A stretch of DNA of 64,000 nucleotides from Cinnamomum chago (GCA_038049695.1 CP142451.1:6508001-6572000), one strand, 5' to 3'. Numbered from the stretch's first letter, positions 12,062 through 24,304 are shown. Numbers and translations are program-made. The notes: a model not told the origin generated them from the sequence alone.

Positions 12062-12482
12062 TAAGTATTTCATTCATGCCATCAATAGGGCCGTAAACAG
12101 GTCAGGTTCATGGAACCATCTTGTATCTAGATCCAAGATCCATTGTTTAATGGATAGATCTAGATTTGGACATAGCCTAGACCTTTCAAATGGATCCAAT
12201 TTCATTTCCAACTTCAAGAGGTGGAAAGATGGGGCGCACAAAAGGAGAATAGGATATATAATAGATTTTAATGAAAAAAATGATTTAGCGAGAGAGGGAG
12301 ATATTTCAGAAAGTAAATAGAAATTAGAATATTTCAGTAGAGTAAAAGAAGAAGATACTACCATGGATGAGTAAGGATTCCATTTTGTTAAAAGCCCGAG
12401 TGTGGAAATTGCCCTTTGAGCATGGATGCAGTTGTGTTATCCAATATCCATTTCATTTTGCCTCTTTACCTCTTCCAAAAAT
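12062..12482. other. Spacer before duplicated segment copy B
   Basis: About 420 bases between the Tourist-like MITE and the start of copy B. I see no exon, RNA gene or transposon end. Confidence 0.4.
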
Positions 12483-12747
12483 AAGGCCTTGAAAGAAAAG
12501 GAGAGATTATAACGGTGGGAAACTTAGCAACAGGAAGAATAGAAAACAAAAGGAAGAGATGTGTAAAAGAACAAAAAAGAATGGCGGAGTCATTTATCCA
12601 TTTCCAAAGGAGATGCCGCTTGTAATTGTTTATTTGTTGATGAGGCATACACTGAGCCATACATAGGAGTGCTAGCTGTCATCACTAAATCATGACGTTT
12701 ACTCTATTTGTCTCTCTCCTATGAGTGCCAGATGTTTGAGCTACAAC

Positions 12748-13263
12748 TAGGGATGCCAGTAGGTTGATTCCGAACCGAGATCATACTGGACCGAAACTGG
12801 ACCGTTTTGTAAAGTCAAATCTAGTTTAGACTCGGAATCTGTTTTCGTCGTTCCAAAGCCGGTTCCATTAAGAGTAGTTCCGACTTCTTTTTCTATTTTT
12901 GCTTGAAATAAGGATATCATTCAGCCGAAAAAATCCGAAAAGGGATATCATCCAACCTAATAACAATGCAATATTAGTCTACCATCCGTAATTGATATAT
13001 CCAAATATCTTAAAAACTAATTTATATATAAGTTGTTGCATGGAGTTTTTGACATTAGCCTATACAAAGTCAAACCATATCTTAAAACAAATATCTACTG
13101 GTTGGGTCCCAGTCCACAGGTGGGGACTAGTCCACAGGTTGGGACTCGTATGGATTGAAACTGGACTTGTCTCGCAATCGAAAGTTAAATTGGGCTCCGG
13201 ATCCAGACCCATTTATGAAACGGAACCTAAATCCGAATTATTGGATATTCATTTGCATCCCTA
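12748..13263. mobile_element. hAT-type MITE inside copy B
   Basis: This is the orthologous copy of the 3123-3656 MITE: starts TAGGGATGCCAG, ends TTTGCATCCCTA. Flanking 8-mers gctacaac (12740-12747) and gctataag (13264-13271) differ at two positions and look like an aged target duplication. The right one also serves as the target duplication of the large hAT element immediately following. Confidence 0.75.
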
Positions 13264-14763
13264 GCTATAAGTAGGGATGGCAGTGGACCGGGGAAAAACG
13301 GGTATTCGTCCAAACCCGCTCCGTTTGGACCGGGGATGGACTATACGTATTGGACGGTGGACGTATACGGGGATACCCGTATAAACCCGTGCGGGGATGG
13401 AGGTGGGGATGGACTTACCCTTACCTCCGCCCCGCCCCGTCCCCGTTACCCGCTAAATAAATAAATAAATATATATATATATATAAATACTCTTTTTAGT
13501 CTTTTAGCCCTAATTTATTTGCTCCTTCAGCTGCCCACCTCTTCGGCTCTTCCTCTAACGATCAGCCAGCCTTCACATCTCAGGGAAGTCACCACCACCA
13601 CCACGAAAGCCTTCACTCTCACTGCTGCCATTCACCACATCGGAAGGCTGATAAATTTTATGTAGGTTGATTGCTTTGTGATATTGTAGAACCTTGTTTC
13701 TGCTATGATTTTTTTTTTTACTTCTAGAGCTTTTATTTGGATTTTATTGATTACACTGTTTTGCTGCACAGATCTTATGCAATGCATGTCAGTTAGTCCG
13801 ACTAATGGTGATCTAGTCTTCATATCTTTTATTTAACAATATTTAGGTGATTCTTTTTTTTCAGTTCATCGATTGAATCTTCTGTTTTTCAGCGGTTGAG
13901 AAATCGTAGAGAAAATAATAGACATTTAGAGGACTAAATTTCCCACAATATTCGGACCAATGTGAAAAATTACCACTGTTAGTCTAATGGTCAATCTTGG
14001 ATTCTGCTTTTAGTTCATTGAGATTGTTTCGTTTTCACTAGAAACGAAAAGAATTTCGAAGATGGTAGACACTGTTTCGTTTATTTCGTTTTCTCACCAG
14101 CCGAACGGAGATTTAAGACAATGATTCACGAAATCTTCTATTGCTGATTATGACACAAAAAACTTGAATAGATAGTATATTAGAGTCAAGTTTCAAAGTT
14201 TGTTGAATTTCGTTTTGGTGTATAGTGGAAGTTGTTTAATTTGTTAATTAATGATGTAATAGTGATATGGTCCAATAGTATTATCGTGATATTATTTATT
14301 AAAAAATTAATTTTTTACTATAACTCAACACAGAATTATATAAAAAAATTAAGTCAATTTTTATTAGAGAACAAGTGACGTGTTCGTGTTTCAACCATTT
14401 ATATAGTTCTCAATATTAATTTAATGACACATTAATATGACACATTTTTCTTTCACTCTAATTTTAACTTTTTGGTTGAAGTATTACAACTGATCTACTG
14501 CTATTCCTTATTGAAATTATGAAAAGCACTTACAACTTATGAAAAGCACTTACAACTGATCTACAACTTCCTCTTAACTTTTCATAAACTTATATTCCTT
14601 ATTGAAATTAGTTTTTCACAAATAATGTTAGTGTCGACTTGATTGGAAAACAACAATGAATGACTGTTATTGTCTAAACATTTAGTTTTACACTTGATTG
14701 TTATTATATTCTCAACCTGGAGACACTGAAGCTTGAATATTTACATGTAGTTGATTACAAACA

Positions 14764-17182
14764 ATGGAAGGAGAAGCAATGAGAAATAATATGTCAACTC
14801 CAGAAACTTCTGCAACACCGGGTGAAAGCAACCAACTTCCAATCTCTATTGATGAAAATCAATCTACCAACTCAACTCCGATGACTCTTGGTGAAACAGA
14901 TAGGCATAGATCAATTGTGTGGAATCATTTCAAGAGGAAAACAATTGATGGGAAGATAAAGGCTGAGTGCAATGAATGTAAGAAAATGCTTGTTGGTGGT
15001 GCTAAGAATGGAACTAGCCACTTGCATGACCATCTTAAAAGTTGTCCGAGGAAGAAATATAAAAATTTGAAGCAATGTTTATTGGTATCAAACCAATCAA
15101 AGAAGGATACCGAGAAAACAATGGAGAACTGGCGATTTGTTCAAGAGGAGGGGAGGAGGGATCTTGCCAATATGATTATATTGCATGAATATCCTCTTAG
15201 TATGGTTGAGCATCACGGGTTTCAGAAATATTGTCACACTCTTCAACCAATGTTCAAAATGGTATCCCGCAACACTCTCAGAAATGATGTCCTTCAAATT
15301 TACAAAACCGAAAAGGAGAAGACAATGAAGTTGTTGGAAAAAACCAAAAGTAGAGTTGCTATTACTACGGACATGTGGTCCTCAAACAATCAAAGAAAGG
15401 GATACATGGCAATCACCACACACTTTATTGACAATTCTTGGACATTGCAAAGTCGAATTATAAGGTACTAATGATCTTTTATTAGCATGTGTTATTTATT
15501 ATAAGGTACTAATGATCTTGTTATTAGCATGTGTTATTTATTATAAGGTACTAATGATCTTTTATTAGCATGTGTTATTTATTATAAGGTACTAATGATC
15601 TTCCATTAACACACGTTATTTATTATCTTTAGATTTTTATATGTGCCTTATCCACATACCAAGGAAGTGCTTGTGGAGTGTTTGATGGATTGCTTTTTCG
15701 ATTGGAACCTTGATAGAAAGTTGATAACTTTGATTGTGGATAATTGTACCACTAATGATGCAATTGTGGCTATTTTGATCGATAAACTTCCATTTGGTTC
15801 ATTAATATTGCATGGTCGGTTGTTCCATATGCGTTGTTGTGCACATATTCTCAACTTAATTGTCCAAGATGGTTTGAATGTGATTGGAGATGGTATTGAA
15901 AGAATTCGTGATAGTGTTGCTTATTGGACAGCATCTCCCAAGAGAGTGCAAAAATTTGAAGAGGCAGCTAATCAGATACATATTCCAAGTAACAAGAAGC
16001 TTGCTCTTGATGTTAAGACTCGATGGAACTCTACTTTTCTCACGCTTCAAACTAGTTTGATTTATAGAGATGTGTTTGCTCGCTTGAAATATCGAGATTC
16101 TCATTACAAGATTTGTCCGACTGAAGATGATTGGGAGGTGGCAAGAGAGATTTATGAAAAATTGGAATTGTTTCATACTGCAACCAAATTGTTTTCAGGT
16201 ACAAAGTATCCTACTGCCAATGTATACTTTCCAACTATTTGTGGGATAAGAGTAGAAATATCTAAGTGGCTTCAAAGTCCCAAAGATGTGATAAAAGATA
16301 TGGCCTTGAATATGTTGGAAAAGTTTAACAAATATTGGAGTGTGATTCATGGTGTTATGGGAATAGCCACTGTTTTAGATCCACGGTATAAGTTGGGAAT
16401 TTTGGAGTATTACTATGAGAAAATGTATGGAGGTGTGGAAGCTTTAAATGAAGTAACGAGGATTAAGGAGCTTTGCTTGGAATTGGTTGGCGAATATGAA
16501 GCGAGGCAAGGAAGTCATTATGAACCACAACCTTCTCCTCCCCCTCTTCAATCAAATATTGATTCCAACTCTCCATTAATTGATGATCTTTCTGATTTTG
16601 ATAAGTTTATACAAACAAGAGACATAACAAAAGCACGTGGGAGGTCTGAGTTGGATTGTTACTTAGAAGATGGTATGATGCCAAGAACTTCAGATTTTGA
16701 TGTACTGTCTTTTTGGAAGACAAGTGGTCCCAAATATCCCCTGCTCCAAATGATTGCTAAAGATCTTTTTGCTATTCCTGTTTCTACCGTTGCCTCGGAA
16801 TCTGCTTTTAGCACAAGTGGGAGGGTGATCAGTCCACATCGTAATAGACTTCTTCCAACTACAGTAGAGGCTTTAATGTGCTCTCAAAGTTGGTTATGTG
16901 CTGAAAGACGAGGTAATGAAATATTATTTGTATGTGCATCATAAAAAAATTTTGGGGGGTAAAGTATGACTAATGCATTAAAATTTTTTTTTTTTGTTAG
17001 GTTCATCTACTTCGACGGGCATGAAGAGCTACACATTATTGGAGGATCTTGATGTTGATGATGAGGTATATTATTTTAGTTGAAATTTTGTCTTTGGAAT
17101 ATTCTAACTTTTTTTTCTTTTAATGATATAGGAAAATGATGTTGAAGAAGTAGATTCTACCACCATCGATGGTGTTAAGTGA
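14764..17182 (+). CDS. hAT transposase (BED finger, RNase H-like, hAT dimerisation)
   Basis: The gene reads as four exons: 14764-15464, 15633-16912, 17001-17065 and 17132-17182, all GT..AG, giving about 698 residues without an internal stop. Residues about 50-95 form a BED-type zinc finger (VWNHFKRK..., C69, C72, H90, C94). The hAT RNase H-like core shows ITTDMW (D203), LIVDNCTTND (D270) and a CAHILNLIV block. The C-terminal dimerisation region contains FWKTSGPKYPLLQMIAKDL and VASESAFSTSGRV with E623 as likely third catalytic acid. Length and domain order fit plant Ac-like transposases. It should cut the element at its TAGGGATG ends and insert it with 8-bp duplications. Alternative: translation could stop in intron 1 if splicing fails. 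Start chosen as first in-frame ATG before the finger. Confidence 0.9.
15465..15632 (+). repeat. 41-bp tandem array in hAT intron 1
   Basis: Intron 1 of the transposase consists of about four copies of a 41-42-bp unit (tataaggtactaatgatct... ). Each copy repeats the AAG|GTACTAAT 5' splice site, at 15464/15465, 15505/15506, 15547/15548 and 15588/15589. Only the first donor gives an open product, because each unit includes TAATGA and the offsets (41, 83, 124) are not multiples of three. Confidence 0.85.
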
Positions 17183-19567
17183 TGATTGAAGAAGTAGATT
17201 CTACCACCGATGATTCTACCACCGATGATTGAAGTAGTATTTTGGATATTTGTTATTTGTGTTATTTTGGACATTTGTTTGGTTGAAGACTGGCCAGTTG
17301 GTCTGGCCTGACTGCTCTTGTCTATTTTTTGCAAATTAACCTGGGCTGTTGTGTAATGAAAGAAGAAAGGTTTGCTGCATTACTTTTGCTATTATGGGTT
17401 TTTTTAGGAATTTATTTCAAAATTAATTTATGTAGTGTACCTATGGTGTTATGACATTTAGTGATTTAGGTGCTGTTGTTTTTCATAGGAATGTATGTAT
17501 CAGGTGTTCGTGACAGCAGTGATTGGTTTGATTTCGCTGTTATGTATATGATTTTTTAGGAGTAGTTCTCTATTGATGTTCGTGTACTGAAAGTTTCATA
17601 ATATTTCTCATACCCTTGATTCAGGTGTGATCTCCTGTTGCAAGGAAGCTGGGGGAAGACTAGAAAAAAAAAAGGCTTAGGCTTAGGTGGGTACGGGGGA
17701 AGCGGGGACGGAGATTATAAATTTACCCGCGGACGGGGATGAGAATGAAAATTATACCCGTTAGCGGGGGTGGACCGGGGATGGACGAAGATTTTTTAAG
17801 CGGGTACGAGGATGGAGACCATGCCCCCCGCCTCCGCTTCGGTCCATTGACATCCCTAGCTATAAGTAGAGGTTTCGATTATGGGTCATTAGGATGGAAC
17901 ATGCATGGATTCACAACTGTACCCAATTTCTTTCTAAATCCAAAAATAAGTTTCAAATTGGAACCTATTTTTTATCGGCTTAAAATTTAAGTTCCTTGTC
18001 TATTTTCGAGTTGGAGACATCCGATAATCGGATATATGTTTCAACCCTAGTCATCAAATCAAGGAAAGAGAGTACGTCCCCAATTAATTTAAAGGAATGG
18101 GCAGAGATACAAATCTTAAATCTCTTGTGGATCTCTCTTTACATGATCCATCTCGAAGTTGGATGTAAAGCCTGAAATTCTATAGAGACAGCAACAGGGA
18201 GTTAGTCGACATTACTTTTTCCAGGAGTTAGGAGGTGGGAGAAAGTATATGGCTGAGTCATCCAAGTCAACTCAGCCCGAGTCTTGTTGGAAGTGGAAAG
18301 GTCAGTTTGGTAAGCAAGGATTTAAGGTAGATATAATGAGAAATTGACAAGTGGAGAGGGGTGTTGATAATGAAACATTGCATGGTTTGGAAAGAGATGA
18401 AAGCTATAGTGATTTGTATGAATTGCAATACTTACCCAAGGGAGGAAGTAATAATGGACGTTCCTTGGATTTTCCTATGGGCCTTTTAAAGGGATAAGAA
18501 CAATGGCCGGGGTGCTGGTGCATAACGAGGAGGGAGTGACAAAGGGACTCTTTAAAGAATCCTACATGTCTGTTCAGCAAGTGGGCCGCGAGAGGATTTC
18601 TTTCTATGTGATTTTCATTTTTCACGGTAGAGAGAAATCCTACATTTCTAGCTTTTACATTCAAAATGGAAATCCACTCTAACGAAGAAAAATCAGTTGC
18701 TTTTTTCCCTTATTCTGAAAAAAATTGTATCGCACCAAATGATATAAAAAAGGGGTTCACACGGATAATCAGAATAATTTTCTTCTCGACCACAGATTCC
18801 TCCCTTTAACACAAACATAACCTTAACTCTATGATGAACATTTGAAAACACTGGTGGACCATATGGCCTAGCAAGATCAAGACCCAAGCATTCGTCCAAG
18901 ATTTGAATTTTGTTCCAGGCAATTGGGCCTAACCCATGCACGAAGAATCTGAATCAGTACGTACCTGACCTCCTCATCCAGGGAATGTCTGAAATATGCA
19001 AGACAGGAAACGCATCTTTTTGTGAGTTCCATCAGGGAAGGGGTCCCAAGATGGATGGTGGACTCATGATGACTATAGTCTAAACCAGAGGCCCAAGGCC
19101 CACAAATTATCATTTGAATTCCGTTCAAGTCTTCTTCTTATGTTTGAATCGGGGTCTATTCTTTGATCCAGATATACATGTTCCTCTCATTGTCAGATCC
19201 GGGCCAATACATTGGAATCCACATTGGATTCAGATCCAGGGAAGGATCCCATCACTAAAAAACTATTCAGATCTAAGATACAAATGTTCATATCCTTAGC
19301 CAATACCGACAGGTGTTTATGTTAAAGGAGATCTCTATCATCAGAATCAAATCACCAACAATGAGAAAATTCCAGAGTTCTTTTTTTCTAGATTCCACCG
19401 CCTTAATTAAACTATACCTTGAGCTTAAGAGAATACAATACTATAAATACAATCATAAAATAATAGGAAGAAAGATGTGAAAATACCGGCCTCTTTGTTG
19501 AACTCAGATAATAAAGATTCTTTAGTTTGGGCTTATATATCTGTTATCTCCTTCCATCGACTCCAAA

Positions 19568-19575
19568 TATAAATA
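19568..19575 (+). promoter_or_regulatory. TATA box of LysM gene
   Basis: TATAAATA lies 69 bp upstream of the ATG at 19644, which would place transcription start near 19600 and give a leader of about 45 bases rich in GA. Confidence 0.6.
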
Positions 19576-19643
19576 AGAGAAGCTGAGTGAAGCTACTACA
19601 TCCCAGAAAAGAGAGAGCTTTCAGTTTCAAGAGAGAACATAAC

Positions 19644-21114
19644 ATGGCTTTGGCAAACAACAAAATTGTCATGCTTTCTCATTTGGCTCTGATGCTCTCT
19701 CTCATGCTCATCATTTCTATTGCCGAGAGTAGATTCAACTGTAAGTTTTTAAGTTTATTTGATGAGAAATTACATGCATCCCATGGCAAGTGGTATAGGT
19801 GTACATGGGCTGGGCTTGGTCATATATTTTGAACTCAGACCTAGTTTTTTCAAAATTCGGGTTTTTATGAGGCCCAAGCCCTGCCCATGAAAAAATCTTG
19901 CAAAAAGTTGCAAATCATTATGTGGGATAATGGGTTAATTCAAGTTGGTCCTCAGCCCAGGCCTGACCTATTTGACTCAATGGACCAAAATCTAAAAACC
20001 CAGCCTGACCTATTTGACTGGATGATTCAGATTAAGGTCAGATGGGGACACTTTGAGCCCGACCCATATTATGACCCATATTATGTCACCACGAAAGGGA
20101 TCTTTATAAATTTGTGCTAAACCCATTGATAGCACTCAGGCTCCTAATCATATATTTTTTTTTTTTTTGAACTTCATGTGAACTTCACATGTGAGTAAGA
20201 TCCAGAAAGAGAGATACCCAAAATCTTGGTCTGGTCCAATTAAGTCCCAGAGCATGGGTCATGACCCATTGGACCCAAACTTATGTTCAGGACTGCCTGA
20301 AACCAAGCCAGACCAAATAGATCTCAACCAGACCACACTGCCAATTACAGCCTACTTGCAGTCTGGAATGGGCCTAGATCTGGCCCAGTCCCACATGAAT
20401 CCAGCCTTATTAGGGAGAGATTTGGCACTGATATGTTCCCAATGAGCTGGACATGGGCTTCTACACAATTCCTATTTATTATACAGGGTGGACTCAGGCC
20501 CAGGAACTAAAGCCTGTTGAACTCTCCGTTGGGCCCAATTACTGTTTGTAATAGCCACAATAAGCAGCCACATTTCCCTTGGATTGGGAGTGGTTTAAAA
20601 TTCTCCAAGTGGAATCTAAACGGACTAACAGGCTCCAAACCTAATAACGGGCTTTAGTTGGGCTGACGGCTATCCTGAGCCAGTAGCCAAGCCTGGAAGC
20701 TAGGGCCAAGGTGTGTGGACCTTGTGGTTGATGGATACCTCTTAAGTGACTGGGATTGGGCCATGTATATATATAATCAGGCTCCGGCCAAGGTTAGTTT
20801 GGGTCCGGCCCAAGTAAGTCGACAATAATATACTTGATATCTTATAATATTGTTTTTTTTTGGTAAAAAAAAAAAATTATAATGTTGATAATATTCTTTG
20901 GACAATGATTATGTGAATTGCAGTTGGGCTGGGAAAATGGGATTCTACCCCAGAATGTGAAACAGTGTATGGAGTAGGAGCAGGAGACACATGCTTTGCG
21001 GTCAGACAAGCATTCAACTTAACCACTGAATTCTTCAGTGCTCTCAACCCTAACCTCAACTGTGATGCTGTCTTTGTGGGTGAGTGGCTTTGTGTCGATG
21101 GAACAGTCAATTGA
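19644..21114 (+). CDS. Small secreted LysM-domain protein
   Basis: Two exons, 19644-19740 and 20924-21114, joined by a 1183-bp phase-1 GT..AG intron, encode 95 residues. Residues 1 to about 28 form a signal peptide (MALANNKIVMLSHLALMLSL then MLIISIAES). The rest is a single LysM-like motif: TVYGVGAGDTCFAVRQAFNL, then FFSALNPNLNCDAVFVGEWLCV. Cysteines 44, 56, 79 and 89 could form two disulphides. LysM domains bind N-acetylglucosamine polymers such as chitin or peptidoglycan. Plants have short apoplastic LysM proteins of this size, without a kinase or GPI signal, but their roles are mostly unknown. The reading frame is intact, with TATA box and AATAAA in suitable places. The intron carries repeat-derived sequence (about 19800-20450). 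Confidence 0.88.
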
Positions 21115-21169
21115 GCTGATGATGTACTAAGTTACAATGAAGAAAACAAAAATCTATTCTATATCTATG

Positions 21170-21175
21170 AATAAA
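21170..21175 (+). terminator. Polyadenylation signal of LysM gene
   Basis: AATAAA lies 56 bp after the stop codon at 21112-21114, the usual position for a plant poly(A) signal. Confidence 0.5.
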
Positions 21176-21663
21176 GAAGGAAAGTTTAACATGCACTTTC
21201 CTCCAAGTATGATCTCATTTCATGTAGTTTGGCACTTTAGTAGAATGCAATTTCCTCTTAAGCATCAAATCATCTCTCTCTCTCTCTCTCTCAATATATA
21301 TATATATATAGTCCAAATATTGGAAGAAAGAGGATCTGATCCAAAAAATAATGTAGATAGAGCCCTTTTTTCTTATTTGTTTCAGATAGAAATTTAGATG
21401 TGGATTAGCTCAAGATACTGTTTGATAATAAGTATCGATAACAGTCCAGATCCATACATCACCAGATCTAAGGACTCAGATCAATACCAACATTTGTAGT
21501 TGTTGGACCACCTAGTCAGACTTGGTCCAAGCCTATAACCTAAATACATAACAAATCCAGGCTGATATGGTCCTGTCTAGTCCATGAACTGTCGTGACCA
21601 TTATCACTAGCGGGTCACTGGAGGTTCATGGTCCAATAAGAAGCCAACGATATGATGTACTCA

Positions 21664-22782
21664 CATGGTTTAAAATCGCGGTTCGCGGTCATCGCTGAGC
21701 GAATTTTTATTTGACCCCAAAAAAATCTAAATAAATATTCAAAAAATCCAAAATATTATAAAATGATAGAAACTAATGTTTTTTTTTTTTCCATTACTGC
21801 ACACTTTAAAGCAAAATAACGGTCCCCTCATGTTATAACATCCTGTATTATTGTTGTATCGATGTATATACTAAAATAAGTTGAAATATCATAAATTTGA
21901 CATAATACAACTATAATTTTGGGCAAACTAATAGAGTTAAACATTTAAAGTCTACACTTTAAATCATAAGATTCACACTTTATTGTTCCAAAAGTATAGA
22001 TCTATTGTAAACTAACATATTATAAATGCATTTGAACACTAATTTGGAAAAATGTAAATGATATCAAGAATAGCCCCAAATTTTGAAAATAAAAAAAATC
22101 TAGATCTACACCTTAAAACACTATATCTAGAGAAAAATTAGTGAGTAACATCAAATCTAACTCAATATAAAGCTTTGGTTCATGTATTACACAATCTTTA
22201 AAAAAAAAAAAAAACCCCTAAAATAATTCGGATTTAAATAATGAAAAAATAAAAAAATATTACAAAAAGTGCTAAAACTTGAAATTTTTTTGCTCCAAAA
22301 GTATGATCTAACACACCTCAAACATCTCTAAATTATTATGATGTTGAATCTTGAAAAGAACTCCAAAAAAATAAAAAAACCCTTACCAAAGAGGTCCCTT
22401 GAGTTTGATTAGATTTCTTCACATACAAAATCCACCCAAAAGTTGCTTAGATCTAAACTTTTAGGTGCTCCTCCATGCCTTAGAAGTTGTAGCAAGCCTT
22501 AGGAAGCCTTAGGAAGCTCTTAGAGAAGAAACACATTAAAAGAAGTGAAATAAGTGGAAGAAGAAGGCCAAAGGGAAGGTTTTTTTTTTTTTTTTTTAAA
22601 TCCCATCAGGCGTTATAATGGCCATTATTTTCAAAATAACAGCTGTTATGGACCCTTTTTTTGGCGATTTTTTACCCCAATATACATCCCAGCCGTTATA
22701 TTCATTATAACGTAACGGTAATGGCCGTTACCATTACATAACGGTTGTTATGTAACGGTAACGGTCGTTATTTTGAACCATG
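21664..22782. mobile_element. Non-autonomous DNA transposon, 8-bp target duplication
   Basis: A 1119-bp AT-rich element flanked by a perfect TGTACTCA duplication (21656-21663, 22783-22790). Its ends are inverted: CATGGTTTAAAATCGCGG and, on the other strand, CATGGTTCAAAATAACGACC. Near the right end, cgttaccgttacataacgg-like words repeat in both orientations. No transposase. The 8-bp duplication points to hAT, but the CATGGTT end is not the standard hAT terminus; a Mutator-like origin with one mismatched base is possible. Confidence 0.7.
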
Positions 22783-22790
22783 TGTACTCA

Positions 22791-23280
22791 TCACTTAGAT
22801 CTAACCACAATGATGGCAGCTGGTACAGAGAAGAGGTGATCAACTGTCATAATGAGAAAATGCCAAAGTCATTGCAGGCCTGGGTTTTAAAATAGTTGGG
22901 CCAGTATGTGCTGGTCCTAAACTCAAAATTCAATTGCTTTAGTGAGGTAAAGTCCATTGAAAATCCTACCTTGGCCAAAGCCAGTCCAAGACCATCATCC
23001 TATTTAGCTGTTGGACCTTAATTGAAGCCTATGTCCAGCCCACAGGTATACAGGTCATACTTTGTCCATTTGTGAAATGTTGGGCCTTTTCTTTTATTAC
23101 TTTGTCAAGGTAAATTGGCCCATCTAATTCGAATTTTATGAAGAAAAGGCCCATTCCCAATCAATCTAGCAATTGTGACCAACACCCTATGTAGGTCTAG
23201 CTCACAGGCCTAAAAGGTCAGCTCATATCCAACCAAAGCAAGATGAACTTGTGCCTCGCGCGGCCTGAGTGTATTAGATG
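22791..23280. other. Spacer, no gene seen
   Basis: About 490 bases between the 1.1-kb DNA element and the next SINE-like copy. No exon is recognisable. Confidence 0.4.
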
Positions 23281-23282
23281 CT

Positions 23283-23405
23283 CCCTTTTTTCTTTTTCTT
23301 CCTAGATGGATGAGTGATACATAACTTTGAGTCAACCAACAATGTGAGCAGTTGCCTGAGATGAAACCCTTGCCAATGGGGTGTCTCGTGTTTCTCGTAT
23401 TAGGT
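23283..23405 (-). mobile_element. tRNA-derived SINE, diverged copy
   Basis: Read on the minus strand, the head (gagacaccccattggcaagg) carries an A-box-like TTGGCAAGGG, with a B-box-like GGTTGACTC further on and an A-rich tail seen here as the T/C-rich run at 23281-23309. The head matches the copy at 42249-42385. Body ends are approximate and no clear target duplication was found. Confidence 0.5.
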
Positions 23406-23521
23406 GTGCTCTTCTTTGCACACCATGCATGCACCTCTGGACACTTTGCTGGGTCAAGTCAACTCGGGGACTCAGATAAGTCTTCGCTGAGCCAGAGTCT
23501 AAATTCCCTACAATACAAGAA

Positions 23522-23646
23522 GGGCATTGCTACATGGCCCGACTGGGGTGACCGGCTTTTGGCCCGGTCCACTCCCGGGATCCAATGGCCCTCCTGGGGG
23601 ACCGGGCCAAAAGCCGGTCTCCCAGTCGGGCCAAATAGATTTTTTG
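23522..23646. mobile_element. 125-bp hairpin MITE with 9-bp target duplication
   Basis: A perfect ATACAAGAA duplication (23513-23521 and 23647-23655) encloses a GC-rich hairpin. Arms at about 23535-23570 and 23599-23633 are inverted copies (tggcccgactgggg... against ...ccagtcgggcca) around a short loop. The 9-bp duplication suggests Mutator-like mobilisation. No coding capacity. Confidence 0.75.
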
Positions 23647-23800
23647 ATACAAGAATGCACACATGTACGTAGATGACCTGGTCAGCCGAGTATCATGAAC
23701 TACAACCCATGTGTGGCTCATGCATGTATAAAGTATGACTTGTCCAAGGCTGAGTTAGCTGAGTAATGAACTGAGTAACGAGGAAACTCATTACGACACT

Positions 23801-24304
23801 TGATGGGTCAAGCCCAAATGGCCCAATCCATGTGGAAAGCCCAATCTTATAAAGGCCCACCAAGCCCAAAGTGGTCCAAGTCCAGTCATTAAAAGCCGGG
23901 TCCAGATTCATAAAATGACAAAGTCAGCACGTCGTTCATCTACCTGCTTTTACCAAGTCCTGTGGAGGAGATCCTACATGCCTCGTCTGTTGAGGGCAGT
24001 TCGAAGACTCCGCCAGAATGAAGCATCCGTTGCTGAAGAGTCGTCTCCATATGTTAGGGGAAGACTATAAATCACGGAGCCCCACCAGCACTGGGGGGCA
24101 GGCGACTCTTATCTACTTTGACACCATTGTTGTACTCCTCTGAATTGTAATCTTTACATCGGAGAATAGTAAATCACCAAATTACAAAGTGGACGTAGGT
24201 CACACTGACCGAACCACTATAAACTCTCTCTCTCTCCATTAATTTTCATATTAATTACTTTACACTAGACCGGTGGTGCCCGAAAACCACTTTTGGCATC
24301 ATCA
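23801..24304 (+). repeat. 5' LTR of gag-only element
   Basis: 504 bp. It contains a TATAAA at 24066-24071 followed by a GCCCCACCAGCACTGGGG hairpin, and near its end a GTGGACGTAGGTCAC block that is also found in the LTRs of the Tat element at 46076-56598. Confidence 0.9.

Larger units (their letters stand above)
13272..17858 (+). mobile_element. hAT (Ac-type) transposon, apparently complete
   Basis: A 4587-bp element with inverted termini TAGGGATGGCAGTGGACCG (left) and TAGGGATGTCAATGGACCG (right, reverse complement). It is flanked by a perfect 8-bp duplication gctataag at 13264-13271 and 17859-17866. Subterminal regions on both sides are rich in GGACCGGGGATGG, ACCCG and CGGGGA words, which in this superfamily are usually transposase-binding sites. 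One four-exon transposase gene lies between. Perfect target duplication and an open gene indicate a young, possibly autonomous copy. Confidence 0.92.
12483..19297 (+). repeat. Duplicated segment, copy B (split by hAT element)
   Basis: This is the fuller copy of the segment at 2864-4683. Its own sequence is 12483-13271 plus 17867-19297; the rest is the inserted hAT transposon. Copy B keeps about 350 bp (roughly 17990-18340) absent from copy A. It ends about 270 bp upstream of the LysM gene TATA box, so it may touch that gene's upstream region. Confidence 0.75.

Noticed and set aside
23352-23672. Plus-strand frame with a hydrophobic start
   Set aside because: Runs from a SINE into the hairpin element; its ends are made by those repeats.
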